A stretch of 42,829 nucleotides of DNA from Streptomyces otsuchiensis (GTDB lineage: Bacteria > Actinomycetota > Actinomycetes > Streptomycetales > Streptomycetaceae). Position numbers and translations under genes: made by a program. Shown piece by piece: positions 24,203 through 31,953 of the stretch. Under the pieces are notes generated by a model, which was not told where the DNA came from, ran no database searches, and saw nothing but the letters and a program-made list of their open reading frames with translations. How positions within the stretch are numbered: position 1 is the first letter of the stretch; each line of letters begins with the position of its first letter. The stretch covers positions 1 to 42,829 of the forward strand of contig NZ_BHZI01000014.1 in the NCBI RefSeq assembly GCF_004305975.1. Reading direction: 5' to 3'.

Positions 24203-26842
24203 GTGAACCCGGAGTACGGCGCCTACTGCGGCAGCGATCCGCACTTCTACGACGTGCCCCACCGCCGTCCGGCGACCGCCCCGGCCACCGAGCAGGCCAC
24301 CGACTGGTACGCCACCGCCCGCGGCACGGTGCCACCCGGGTGGGAGCGGCACCGGCACGGCGACTGGCTCTCCTGGAGTCCGCTCGGGCTCAGCCTCCCT
24401 CCGCAGGGCTGGAAGATCCATGTCTCGGCGGCGCTCGGCAACGCCGAGCGGGTGCTGGCGGAGGTCGCCCGGATCTGCCTGGCACGCCGCGTGCCCTTCA
24501 AGTGCGTCCCCTCTCCGGCACTGCTGCTGCGCCGCAACGCCAAGTACGCCGACCGGGCGGGCAGTGGCAAGTTCGTCACCGTCTACCCGCCGAGCGCGGA
24601 CCGGCTGCGGCCGCTGTGCGAGGAGCTGGCCCGCACCCTGGACGGGGAGGACGGACCGGATGTGCTCAGCGACCTGCGGGTCGGCTCCGCGCCCGTCCAT
24701 GTGCGCTACGGCGCCTTCGCGGGCCGCTACTGCGCCGCGCCCGACGGCCGCCTGGTGCCGGCGATCGCCGACCCGGACGGCCGGCTCGTGCCCGACCCGC
24801 GCGGTCCCGCACTGAGGATCCCGGAGTGGGTCACGGTTCCCGGCTTCCTCCGCCCGCACCTGGAGGCGCGCGGGGCGGTCGGGCTGGGTGACCTGCCGTA
24901 CACCGTCGAAGGAGCGCTGCACTTCTCCAACGGCGGCGGGGTCTACGCCGCCCGCGACACCCGCACCGGTGAGCGGGTGGTGCTCAAGGAGGCCCGGCCG
25001 AACGCGGGGCTGGCCGCCGACGGCGCAGACGCGGTCGAGCGGCTGCGGCGCGAACGGGAGGCGCTGGAGCGGCTCGACGGCCTCGCCTGCGTTCCCGCCG
25101 TCCGCGACGCCTTCACGGTCGGCTCCCACCACTTCCTGGTGCTGGACTTCGTGCCGGGCACCCCGCTGAACACCGCCTTCGCACGGCGCTTCCCGCTGAC
25201 CTCGCCCGCCCCCGGCGAGCGCGCCCTGGCGGAGCACACGGAGTGGGCCAACCGCGTGTACGCCCTGGTGGCGGAGGCGGTGGCCGCCGTCCACGCACGC
25301 GGCACCGCGATCGGCGACCTCCACATGGCGAACGTCATGGTGGAACACGCGCAGGACGCCGACGGCGCCGCCGTCCCGGCCCGGGTGGTGCTGCTGGACT
25401 TCGAGGCCGCCTCACCCGCCGCGGAGCGACGCCGACAGGTGGTGGCCAACCCCGCCTTCGTCGCTCCCGCCGACCGCCGGGGCACGGCGGTCGACCGTTA
25501 CGCGCTGGCCTGCCTGCGGCTGGCGCTCTTCCTGCCGCTCACCACCCTGTTCACCCTCCAGCGCCGCACGGCGGGCCACCTGGCGAGCGCGATCACCGAG
25601 CGCTTCCCTGTCCCGGCCGACGAACTGGCCGACGCGGTAAGGGAGATCGAGGACGGCGCACCGGCCGTGGAGTCCGGGCAGCCCGCCGTGGCCGCCTGGC
25701 CACAGAGCCGGGAGTCGCTGATCAGCGGGATACTGGCCGCACGTTCCGCCGACCGTGACGACCGGTGTTTCCCCGGCGACATCGCCCAGTTCGCCACCCC
25801 GGTCGGCGGGCAGTGCTTCGCGTACGGCGCGGCCGGAGTGCTGTACGCGCTGCGTGCCGTCGGCGCGCGGCGCTGCCCCGAGGCGGAGGAGTGGCTGCTG
25901 CGCCGCGCCAAGGAACCGGCGTCCGGCAGCCCGTCGGGATTCCATGACGGCCTCGCGGGCATCGCGTGGACCGTGGACCGGCTCGGACACCCCTCGCAGG
26001 GACGCGCGCTGGCGCTGCGGGTGGCGGAGGAGCCGCTGTCGGCCATGGCGCCCGGCCTGTTCGGCGGTCAGGCCGGCGTCGCGCTCGCGCTCGACGACCT
26101 GGCGGCCGTCGCCGACGGGGCGGACGCCCGGCGCCTGTCCACCGCGGCGGACAGCTGTGTGCGCGGGGTGCTGGGCGCGGTGCGCGAGGACGCCCCGCTG
26201 CCGCGTGCGGGTCTGCTCCACGGCGGCGCCGGGCTGGCCCTCGCACTGATCCGGCGCTACGAGCGCGACGGCGGGGAGGAGCTGCTGGACGCGGCGGCCA
26301 CCGCGCTGCGGCGCGACCTGGCTCGCTGCCGTCCCGGCGGCGACGGTGGAACGGCGCTGATGGTCCAGGAGGGCAAGCGGGCCATGCCCTACCTCGGGGC
26401 GGGCAGCGCCGGAGTGGCGATGGTGCTGGACGACTACGTCCGCCACCGTCCGGACGAGGCACTGGCCACCGCCCGCGACGCGCTGCTGCGCGCCACCCTG
26501 TCCTCCTTCTACATCCAGCCGGGCCTGGACCGGGGCGTCGCGGGCCTGCTGCTGTTCCTGGCCCGCACCACCGCGGGTGACCCGGCCGAACGACGGGCGG
26601 TGATCGAACGCCATGTAGAGCTGCTGGAACTCCAGTCGGTGCCCTGGCGCGGCGATCTCGCCTTCCCCGGCGAGCAGTTGATGCGGCTCTCGGTGGACCT
26701 TTCCACCGGCTCCGCGGGCTGCCTGCTCGCACTCGGCGCTGCGCTGGGCGGTCTGCCCACCGCGCACCTGCCGTTCCTGCCGCCGCTGGGCGGCCCACAG
26801 ACCGGCCCCGGACCAGGGGTCGAAACCGAACAACAAGAGTGA
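24203..26842 (+). CDS. ramC: Class III lanthipeptide synthetase (RamC/AmfT-type LanKC)
   Basis: An 879-aa trifunctional enzyme that phosphorylates Ser residues of the precursor, eliminates phosphate to dehydroalanine and forms thioether rings. The N-terminal lyase region (about 1-220) opens NPEYGAYCGSDPHFYDVP. The kinase (about 230-500) has VVLKEARP (ATP Lys), IGDLHMANVMV (catalytic loop near residue 369) and LLDFEAA (DFE in place of DFG). The cyclase (about 520-865) has GLFGGQAGVALAL, LLHGGAGLALALI and GAGSAGVAMVLDDYV, without the zinc ligand set of class I and II cyclases. The GTG at 24203 has GGGAGG 4-5 nt upstream and gives the usual length of this family. The precursor gene starts 12 nt downstream. 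Confidence 0.93.
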   Translation: MNPEYGAYCGSDPHFYDVPHRRPATAPATEQATDWYATARGTVPPGWERHRHGDWLSWSPLGLSLPPQGWKIHVSAALGNAERVLAEVARICLARRVPFKCVPSPALLLRRNAKYADRAGSGKFVTVYPPSADRLRPLCEELARTLDGEDGPDVLSDLRVGSAPVHVRYGAFAGRYCAAPDGRLVPAIADPDGRLVPDPRGPALRIPEWVTVPGFLRPHLEARGAVGLGDLPYTVEGALHFSNGGGVYAARDTRTGERVVLKEARPNAGLAADGADAVERLRREREALERLDGLACVPAVRDAFTVGSHHFLVLDFVPGTPLNTAFARRFPLTSPAPGERALAEHTEWANRVYALVAEAVAAVHARGTAIGDLHMANVMVEHAQDADGAAVPARVVLLDFEAASPAAERRRQVVANPAFVAPADRRGTAVDRYALACLRLALFLPLTTLFTLQRRTAGHLASAITERFPVPADELADAVREIEDGAPAVESGQPAVAAWPQSRESLISGILAARSADRDDRCFPGDIAQFATPVGGQCFAYGAAGVLYALRAVGARRCPEAEEWLLRRAKEPASGSPSGFHDGLAGIAWTVDRLGHPSQGRALALRVAEEPLSAMAPGLFGGQAGVALALDDLAAVADGADARRLSTAADSCVRGVLGAVREDAPLPRAGLLHGGAGLALALIRRYERDGGEELLDAAATALRRDLARCRPGGDGGTALMVQEGKRAMPYLGAGSAGVAMVLDDYVRHRPDEALATARDALLRATLSSFYIQPGLDRGVAGLLLFLARTTAGDPAERRAVIERHVELLELQSVPWRGDLAFPGEQLMRLSVDLSTGSAGCLLALGAALGGLPTAHLPFLPPLGGPQTGPGPGVETEQQE

Positions 26843-26854
26843 GAGGAAACAGCC

Positions 26855-26992
26855 ATGGCGCTGCTCGACCTTCAGATGATGGAGACCCCCGCTGCCGAGG
26901 AGGAGGCTTTCGGTGAGCTCGCGACCGGCAGCCAGGTCAGCCTCCTGATCTGCGAGCACAGCTCGCTCAGCGTCACCCTCTGCACCCCGTGA
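26855..26992 (+). CDS. ramS: SapB/AmfS-type class III lanthipeptide precursor
   Basis: A 45-aa peptide missed by length-limited gene callers. The leader contains LLDLQMMETP, close to the LFDLQSMETP segment of RamS as I recall it, and is Glu-rich before the core. The predicted core is residues 24-45, beginning TGSQVSLLIC and continuing EHSSLSVTLCTP. It has two S-x-x-S-x-x-x-C motifs: Ser26/Ser29/Cys33 and Ser36/Ser39/Cys43, the same spacing as in SapB. Two thioether rings and up to two dehydroalanines would result. AGAGG lies 8 nt before the ATG, directly after the ramC stop. The product should be an amphipathic surfactant helping aerial hyphae emerge. No leader protease gene is seen nearby. 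Confidence 0.93.
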   Translation: MALLDLQMMETPAAEEEAFGELATGSQVSLLICEHSSLSVTLCTP

Positions 26993-27068
26993 CGCGGGCG
27001 CACCACCGCGGTGCGCCGACCCACCGGGTGCGGCGGCCCGGCCGCTGTGCGGCCTCGGCCGACCGTCC

Positions 27069-27098
27069 GCGCGGGCCCGGGACTCCCCGGGCCCGCGC
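27069..27098 (+). terminator. hairpin 1 between ramS and ramA
   Basis: A 13-bp perfect stem: 27069-27081 pairs with 27086-27098, around a 4-nt loop (ACTC); the central arms are GCGGGCCCGGG and CCCGGGCCCGC. It starts about 76 nt after the ramS stop. It could terminate or attenuate transcription, or protect the 3' end of a ramCS message. Confidence 0.6.
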
Positions 27099-27109
27099 CC
27101 CGGAACCAC

Positions 27110-27156
27110 CGCTCCCGGGCGGGCGCTCCCCTGTCGGAGCGTCCCGCCCGGGAGCG
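27110..27156 (+). terminator. hairpin 2 between ramS and ramA
   Basis: GCTCCCGGGCGGG (27111-27123) pairs perfectly with CCCGCCCGGGAGC (27143-27155), plus an outer C-G pair. An inner CGCTCC/GGAGCG stem (124-129 with 136-141) follows a single bulged T, giving about 20 bp around a 6-nt loop. It is among the strongest hairpins in the window and stands 74 nt before the ramA start. Confidence 0.65.
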
Positions 27157-27230
27157 CCCGCGTTGCCGCCTCCGGGCGGGCGCGGCACGGCCCGTTCCGC
27201 CGTCGGGCGGCCCGAAGGAGAGGCAGGCGA

Positions 27231-29066
27231 GTGAGCGGCGAACCACGTCGCAAAGACCGGCGGGCCGAGCAGGAGGAGCGGGCCGCGCAGGAACGGCGGG
27301 CCGAGGGCGGAGACGGCGCCCCGCCCGACGAGCGGCGGGGTCTGCTGGCGGCGCTGCTCCGCCGGCGCCCGTGGCCCGCCGCCGGTGTGCTGCTCTGCGG
27401 CGCCGGGGCCGCGCTGGCCGCGCTGGCGCTGCCGGCCGCGCTGGGAGTGACCGTCGACCGGCTGCTGAGCGGCGGCGCGGTGCCGTGGCAGTGGATCGCG
27501 CTGTGCGCCGCGCTCACGCTCACGGAAGTGGCGCTGGACGCAGCGGTGGCGCTGCTCGGCGGGGTGAACTCCGCCCGCCTCACGCGCTGGCTGCGGGAAC
27601 GCGCCCTCGCCGGGGTCCTGCGCACGGAACCTCACCGCGCGGCCGCGTTCACCCCCGGGGATCTGACCACCCGGCTGACGGCCACCACGACCGCCGCGGC
27701 GGACGCGCCCGTCGCGGCGGCGAGCACGGTCTGCGCCGTGCTGCTGCCGGTCGGCGGGCTGGTCGGCATCCTGCTCACCGATGTCTGGACCGCTCTCGCG
27801 CTGCTGGCCGGGATCCCGCCGCTGATCCTGCTGCTGCGGGTCTTCACCCGCGACACCACGGCCGCGACGGCCGACTACCAGCGCGCCCAGGCCACGGTCG
27901 CCACCCGGCTCAGCGAGGCGGTCGACGGCGCGGCGACGGTCCGGGCCGCGGGCACGGCCCGGTACGAACACGCCCGCGTGACAGCGCCGTTGGCGGAGCT
28001 GGATGTCCACGGCCGCCGCACCTGGCGGGTGTACGGGCACGCGGTGGGTCTCAGCTCGGTGCTGCTGCCGGTGCTGACGGCGCTGGTGCTGGCGGTCGGC
28101 GGGCTGCGGCTGGCGGCGGGCGCGCTCAGCGTCGGCGAGCTGGTCGCCGTCAGCCGGTACGCGACGCTGGCGGTCGGCGTCGGGGCGGTGACCGGCGCGC
28201 TCGGTTCGCTGGCTCGCAGCCGTGCGGCCGGCGCGCGGCTGGGCCCGGTGCTGACGCTGCCGCCGTTCACCCACCGGGGGGCCGCGCCGCCCCCGGGGGG
28301 CCCGGGCACGCTGGAGCTGCGCGGTGTCGCGGTCGTGCGCGAGGGTGTGCACGTCCTGCGGGACGTCCGGCTGACGGTGCCCGCGGGCAGCTCGCTGGCG
28401 GTGGTGGGCCGCTCGGGGGCCGGCAAGTCCACGCTGGCGGCGGTGGCCGGCAGGCTCCTGGATCCGGACGCGGGCGACGTGCGGCTGGACGGCGTCCGGC
28501 TCGCCGATGTCGATCCGGTCGTGCTGCGTTCCGAGATCGGCTACGCCTTCGGCCGCCCGGCGCTCTTCGGCCCGACGGTCGCGGACGCGATCGCCTTCGG
28601 CACGCGGCGGCCGGACCCCGGCGAGGTGAGGGACGCGGCGCACGCCGCGGCGGCCGACCCGTTCGTGCGGCTGCTGCCGCACGGTTACGACACCCCGCTG
28701 GAGGACGCGCCGATGTCCGGGGGCGAGCGTCAACGGCTGGGCCTGGCTCGGGCGTTCGCCCATCCGGGCCGGCTCCTGATCCTGGACGACGCCACCTCCG
28801 GCCTGGACACCGCGACCGAGCGGAGGGTCCAGCGGGCGCTGGACCGGCACTCGACCCGGCGCACCCGGCTGATCGTCGCGCACCGGGTCGCCACGGCGGC
28901 GCGCGCCGACCGCGTCGCGTGGCTGGAGGACGGCGCCGTGCGTGCGGTCGGTCCGCACACCCGGCTGTGGCGCGACCCGGAGTACCGCGCCGTGTTCCAC
29001 GGTGAGAGCGTCCCGGAGCAGAGCGGCGTGCCGGCCGTCGAAGACCGGACGGAGGCCGCGCGATGA
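27231..29066 (+). CDS. ramA: ABC exporter subunit RamA (membrane plus ATPase domains)
   Basis: A 611-aa half-transporter presumed to export the ramS product together with RamB. After a charged N-terminus there is a six-helix ABC membrane domain (about 40-340) and an ATPase domain (about 360-590) with Walker A GRSGAGKST, signature MSGGERQRL and H-loop IVAHR. The Walker B is LLILDDATSGLD: Asp replaces the catalytic Glu. The Q-loop region reads YAFGRPALFG and lacks the usual Gln. This subunit therefore carries the degenerate catalytic site of a heterodimer. No peptidase domain is present. The GTG at 27231 has AAGGAGAGG upstream. Its stop overlaps the ramB start (ATGA). Confidence 0.9.
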   Translation: MSGEPRRKDRRAEQEERAAQERRAEGGDGAPPDERRGLLAALLRRRPWPAAGVLLCGAGAALAALALPAALGVTVDRLLSGGAVPWQWIALCAALTLTEVALDAAVALLGGVNSARLTRWLRERALAGVLRTEPHRAAAFTPGDLTTRLTATTTAAADAPVAAASTVCAVLLPVGGLVGILLTDVWTALALLAGIPPLILLLRVFTRDTTAATADYQRAQATVATRLSEAVDGAATVRAAGTARYEHARVTAPLAELDVHGRRTWRVYGHAVGLSSVLLPVLTALVLAVGGLRLAAGALSVGELVAVSRYATLAVGVGAVTGALGSLARSRAAGARLGPVLTLPPFTHRGAAPPPGGPGTLELRGVAVVREGVHVLRDVRLTVPAGSSLAVVGRSGAGKSTLAAVAGRLLDPDAGDVRLDGVRLADVDPVVLRSEIGYAFGRPALFGPTVADAIAFGTRRPDPGEVRDAAHAAAADPFVRLLPHGYDTPLEDAPMSGGERQRLGLARAFAHPGRLLILDDATSGLDTATERRVQRALDRHSTRRTRLIVAHRVATAARADRVAWLEDGAVRAVGPHTRLWRDPEYRAVFHGESVPEQSGVPAVEDRTEAAR

Positions 29067-30952
29067 CGGCGGACACCGTCACGGAGACGACCGCTTCCGG
29101 CGGCGGCACGCTCCGGCCCGGCTCCCGGCGCGGCGCGTTCGGCCGGGTGTGGCGGGAGGGCCGGCCCTTCCTGTGGCGGCGCCGGGGGGCCGTGGCGCGG
29201 CTCGGCGCCTGGTCGCTGGTGGAGTTCACGCAGACGTTCCTCACCGGCTTCGGCGTCGCGCAGGCCCTCGACCGGGGCTTCCTCGCGGGTCGCCCGGGGG
29301 TGGGCCTGGCGTGGCTGGCGCTGGCGGCCGTCGCGGCCCTGCCCGCGGCGGTCACCTCTCGGGCGCTGTTCTCCCGGCTCGCCGACCTGGTCGAGCCGCT
29401 GCGGGACGGGCTGGTGCGGCGGGCCTCGGCAGGAGCGCTGCACGAGGCGCTGACCCGCCCGGAGCGGGCGCACACCGGCGCCGTCTCGCGGACCTCGCAC
29501 CAGAGCGAGATCGCCCGCGACGGCTGGGCGGGGCTGGTGATGGCGCTGCGCTCCTGTGTCTTCGCCGGCGCCGGGGCACTGGTGGGACTGGCGGTCCTCG
29601 CCCCGCCGTTGCTGCTGGTGGTGCTTCCTCCGCTGGTGGCGGGCTGGGTTCTGTTCGCGGCCACGCTGGCGCCGATGGCCGCCCGCCAGCACGCCTACCT
29701 GGAGGCGGACGAGCGTCTCGCGGCCTACGCGGGGGCGCTGGCCGGTGGCCTGCGGGACGTGGCGGCGACGGGCGGCGGGGAGCGGCTGGCCGGGGAGTAC
29801 ACGGCGCTCACCCGCGCGCAGTGCGACGCGGCGCGGGCCCTCGCCCGCTGGTCGGCCGTGCGGGTACTGGCCCTGGCGCTGTGCGGCCGCGTTCCGCCGC
29901 TGGCGTTGCTCGCCGCGACGCCCTGGCTGCTGGGTACCGGGATGACGCCGGGCGCGCTGGTCGGCGCGCTGACCTACCTGACCGTCTCGCTCGCCCCGGC
30001 GGTGCAGGCGCTGATGACCGCGCTGGGGACGGCGGGCGGGCGGCTGCTGGTGGTCCTCGACCGTTTCACCGGCCGGGTGCCCGAACTGCCCCCCGCACGG
30101 GCCGCTTCGGCGGACGCGGGTGCCGACCCGGCGGAGCCCGGAGCCACTTCGGCGGATGCCGGGGCGACCTCGGTGGCCGCCGTGCCTCGGCGTCCCGGGG
30201 CCGGCGTCCGCGCGGAGGGCGCACCCGGGCACGCTCCCTGCGGTGTGGAGCTGACGGGGGTGAGCTTCGCCTACGGTCCCGGCGCCCGCCCGGTTCTGGA
30301 CGGGCTGGACCTGACCGTGCGGCCGGGGGAACATCTGGCGGTCCTCGGCCCCAGCGGCACGGGGAAGTCCACCCTCGCCACGCTGCTCGCCGGTGACCTC
30401 TCCCCCGGCGGCGGGCTCGTCCGCTGGCGGCCGGGCGAGGCGGGGGCGGGGGCGAGGCCCGGCCCGCCGGCCGGTACGGTCCTGCTGCCGCAGCATCCGT
30501 ACGTGTTCACCGGGCCGCTGCGCGACAACCTCCGGTATCTGCGTCCCTCCGCTCCCGACGCCGAATTGGCCCGCGCGCTCGCGGTACTCGGCCTGGAACC
30601 GCTGCTGCGGCGGCTGGGCGGACTGGACTCCCTGGTGGAGCCGGCACGGCTGTCGATGGGCGAGCGGCAGCTGCTGGTGGCGGCCCGGGCGCTGGTGACG
30701 CCCTCGCCCCTGCTGGTGATGGACGAGGCGACCAGCCACGTGGATCCGGTCGCCGAGCACCGGGTGGAGACCGCGCTGGCGGCTCACGCGGGGACCCTGG
30801 TCGTGGTGGCGCACCGGCCGTCCTCGGCGCGGCGCGCCGACCGGGTGCTGCTGCTCGACGGCCCCCGGGTGGAGTGCGGGCCGCCGTCGCTGCTGGCCCG
30901 GACGTCCTCCCTGTACCGCGAGTTGACGGGCGCTCCCCCGCCCGCCGTGTGA
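29063..30952 (+). CDS. ramB: ABC exporter subunit RamB (membrane plus ATPase domains)
   Basis: A 629-aa partner of RamA. It has an ABC membrane domain (about 35-340), then an Ala/Gly/Pro-rich linker (about 345-395) and an ATPase domain with Walker A GPSGTGKST, Q-loop LLPQHPYVFTG, signature LSMGERQLL and a canonical Walker B LLVMDEATSHVD. The signature deviates (SMGE for SGGE), so it complements the deviant Walker B of RamA in one degenerate site, while the RamB Walker motifs and RamA signature make one competent site. The ATG overlaps the ramA stop. It ends 43 bp before the convergent ramR stop. A class III lanthipeptide is the likely cargo. Confidence 0.9.
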   Translation: MTADTVTETTASGGGTLRPGSRRGAFGRVWREGRPFLWRRRGAVARLGAWSLVEFTQTFLTGFGVAQALDRGFLAGRPGVGLAWLALAAVAALPAAVTSRALFSRLADLVEPLRDGLVRRASAGALHEALTRPERAHTGAVSRTSHQSEIARDGWAGLVMALRSCVFAGAGALVGLAVLAPPLLLVVLPPLVAGWVLFAATLAPMAARQHAYLEADERLAAYAGALAGGLRDVAATGGGERLAGEYTALTRAQCDAARALARWSAVRVLALALCGRVPPLALLAATPWLLGTGMTPGALVGALTYLTVSLAPAVQALMTALGTAGGRLLVVLDRFTGRVPELPPARAASADAGADPAEPGATSADAGATSVAAVPRRPGAGVRAEGAPGHAPCGVELTGVSFAYGPGARPVLDGLDLTVRPGEHLAVLGPSGTGKSTLATLLAGDLSPGGGLVRWRPGEAGAGARPGPPAGTVLLPQHPYVFTGPLRDNLRYLRPSAPDAELARALAVLGLEPLLRRLGGLDSLVEPARLSMGERQLLVAARALVTPSPLLVMDEATSHVDPVAEHRVETALAAHAGTLVVVAHRPSSARRADRVLLLDGPRVECGPPSLLARTSSLYRELTGAPPPAV

Positions 30953-30995
30953 TGAGCGCGTGCCGCGCCGGCCGGGCGGGCTCCGCTCCCGGGCG

Positions 30996-31604
30996 TCAGA
31001 TCCACCCGGACTCGTGGGCGAGCCGGATCGCGTGGGAGCGGTTGCGGCCTCCGGACTTGCGGACGGCGGCGGCCAGGTAGTTGCGCACCGTCCCGTTGGT
31101 GAGGTTGAGCCGGCGGGCGATGCACGCGACGGAGTCGCCCTGGGCGGCGAGGGAGAGCACGGCTAACTCCCGTCCGGAGAGGGGTATCTCGGCCGCCTGC
31201 AGCAGCCCGAAGGCCAGTGACTCGTCGATGTACCGGCCGCCCTCGGCGACCTTCCGCACCACCGTCGGCAGTTCCTCGGTGCCTCCGTACTTGTCGACGT
31301 AGCCGCGCGCCCCGGCGGTCGCCGCCGTCCGCAGCGCGCCCGGACGGTCGCCTCGGCCCAGGACCACCAGGTGCCCGCTTTCGGGATCCTCCCGCCGCAC
31401 GGTGCCCACCTCCTCCAGCAGGCTCAGTGAGCCCGGACAGTCCAGGTCCAGCACATAGACCTCGGGCCGTTCCGCGCTGGCGGCGTGGCGTACCTCCTCA
31501 CGGCCGCAGCTGAGCACCCGGAGCGGGTGGTCCGCGTGAAGCAGCAGACAGCGGAGCGCCTGTCGCCACAGGGCGACCTCGTGAACGACGAGCACAGTGG
31601 TCAC
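30996..31604 (-). CDS. ramR: RamR-type LuxR-family regulator with atypical receiver
   Basis: A 202-aa regulator that should activate the ram operon. The N-terminal receiver is atypical: where two acidic residues normally coordinate magnesium it has VVHEVALW. An Asp pair is kept in VYVLDLDCPGS and a Lys in YVDKYGGTEEL. The C-terminal LuxR helix-turn-helix is LSGRELAVLSLAAQGDSVAC, IARRLNLTNGTVRNYLAAAV and NRSHAIRLAHESGWI. I chose the GTG at 31604; an ATG at 31667 would add 21 residues. Leu147 in the helix-turn-helix is a TTA codon (31164-31166), so translation should depend on the bldA tRNA. It is convergent with ramB. No partner kinase is adjacent. Confidence 0.88.
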   Translation of the reverse strand: MTTVLVVHEVALWRQALRCLLLHADHPLRVLSCGREEVRHAASAERPEVYVLDLDCPGSLSLLEEVGTVRREDPESGHLVVLGRGDRPGALRTAATAGARGYVDKYGGTEELPTVVRKVAEGGRYIDESLAFGLLQAAEIPLSGRELAVLSLAAQGDSVACIARRLNLTNGTVRNYLAAAVRKSGGRNRSHAIRLAHESGWI

Positions 31605-31953
31605 GGCCGATCTCAACTCTCTCTCCGGGGCCGGTGCGTCTTCCCGGAAGCGATTGTGCGCGACCATCGCGGTCCGTGAGAGGTGTTACACGAATCGTCA
31701 CGGCCGGACGGGGGCGGACGATGCGGTGGTGCGCGCCCTTCGCGCCCGCGCACGCGCCGCATGTGCGGGCTGAGCACCGGTCGCGACGCCCCTGTCCGTG
31801 CGGGCCCGGCCCGGCCCCGCACGCCCCCTTCTGCCCGCGCGGATTCGCGGCTACGGTCCGTGGGAGCGCTCCCGCGCAGCTGCCCCAAGGGGTGTCGCGG
31901 GAGCCGGTACCGCTCTCCCCCACACCTCGATCACCGGAAGAGGCGCCACCGTG
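31605..31953. other. divergent region between ramR and the cellulase gene
   Basis: About 350 bp. It holds a CebR-like operator (31861-31874) on the cellulase side and presumably the ramR promoter. I cannot place a -35/-10 pair for ramR with confidence. Confidence 0.5.
31861..31874 (+). promoter_or_regulatory. CebR-like operator upstream of the cellulase gene
   Basis: TGGGAGCGCTCCCG matches the 14-bp palindromic CebR operator TGGGAGCGCTCCCA at 13 of 14 positions. CebR is the LacI-family repressor of cellulose and cello-oligosaccharide genes in Streptomyces, released by cellobiose or cellotriose. The site is 80 bp before the cellulase start, where it could overlap the promoter. Confidence 0.85.

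Noticed and set aside
26855-26992. Labionin rings in the ramS product
   Set aside because: S-x-x-S-x-x-x-C can give lanthionine plus dehydroalanine or labionin; the sequence alone cannot decide, and the close SapB similarity favours simple lanthionines.
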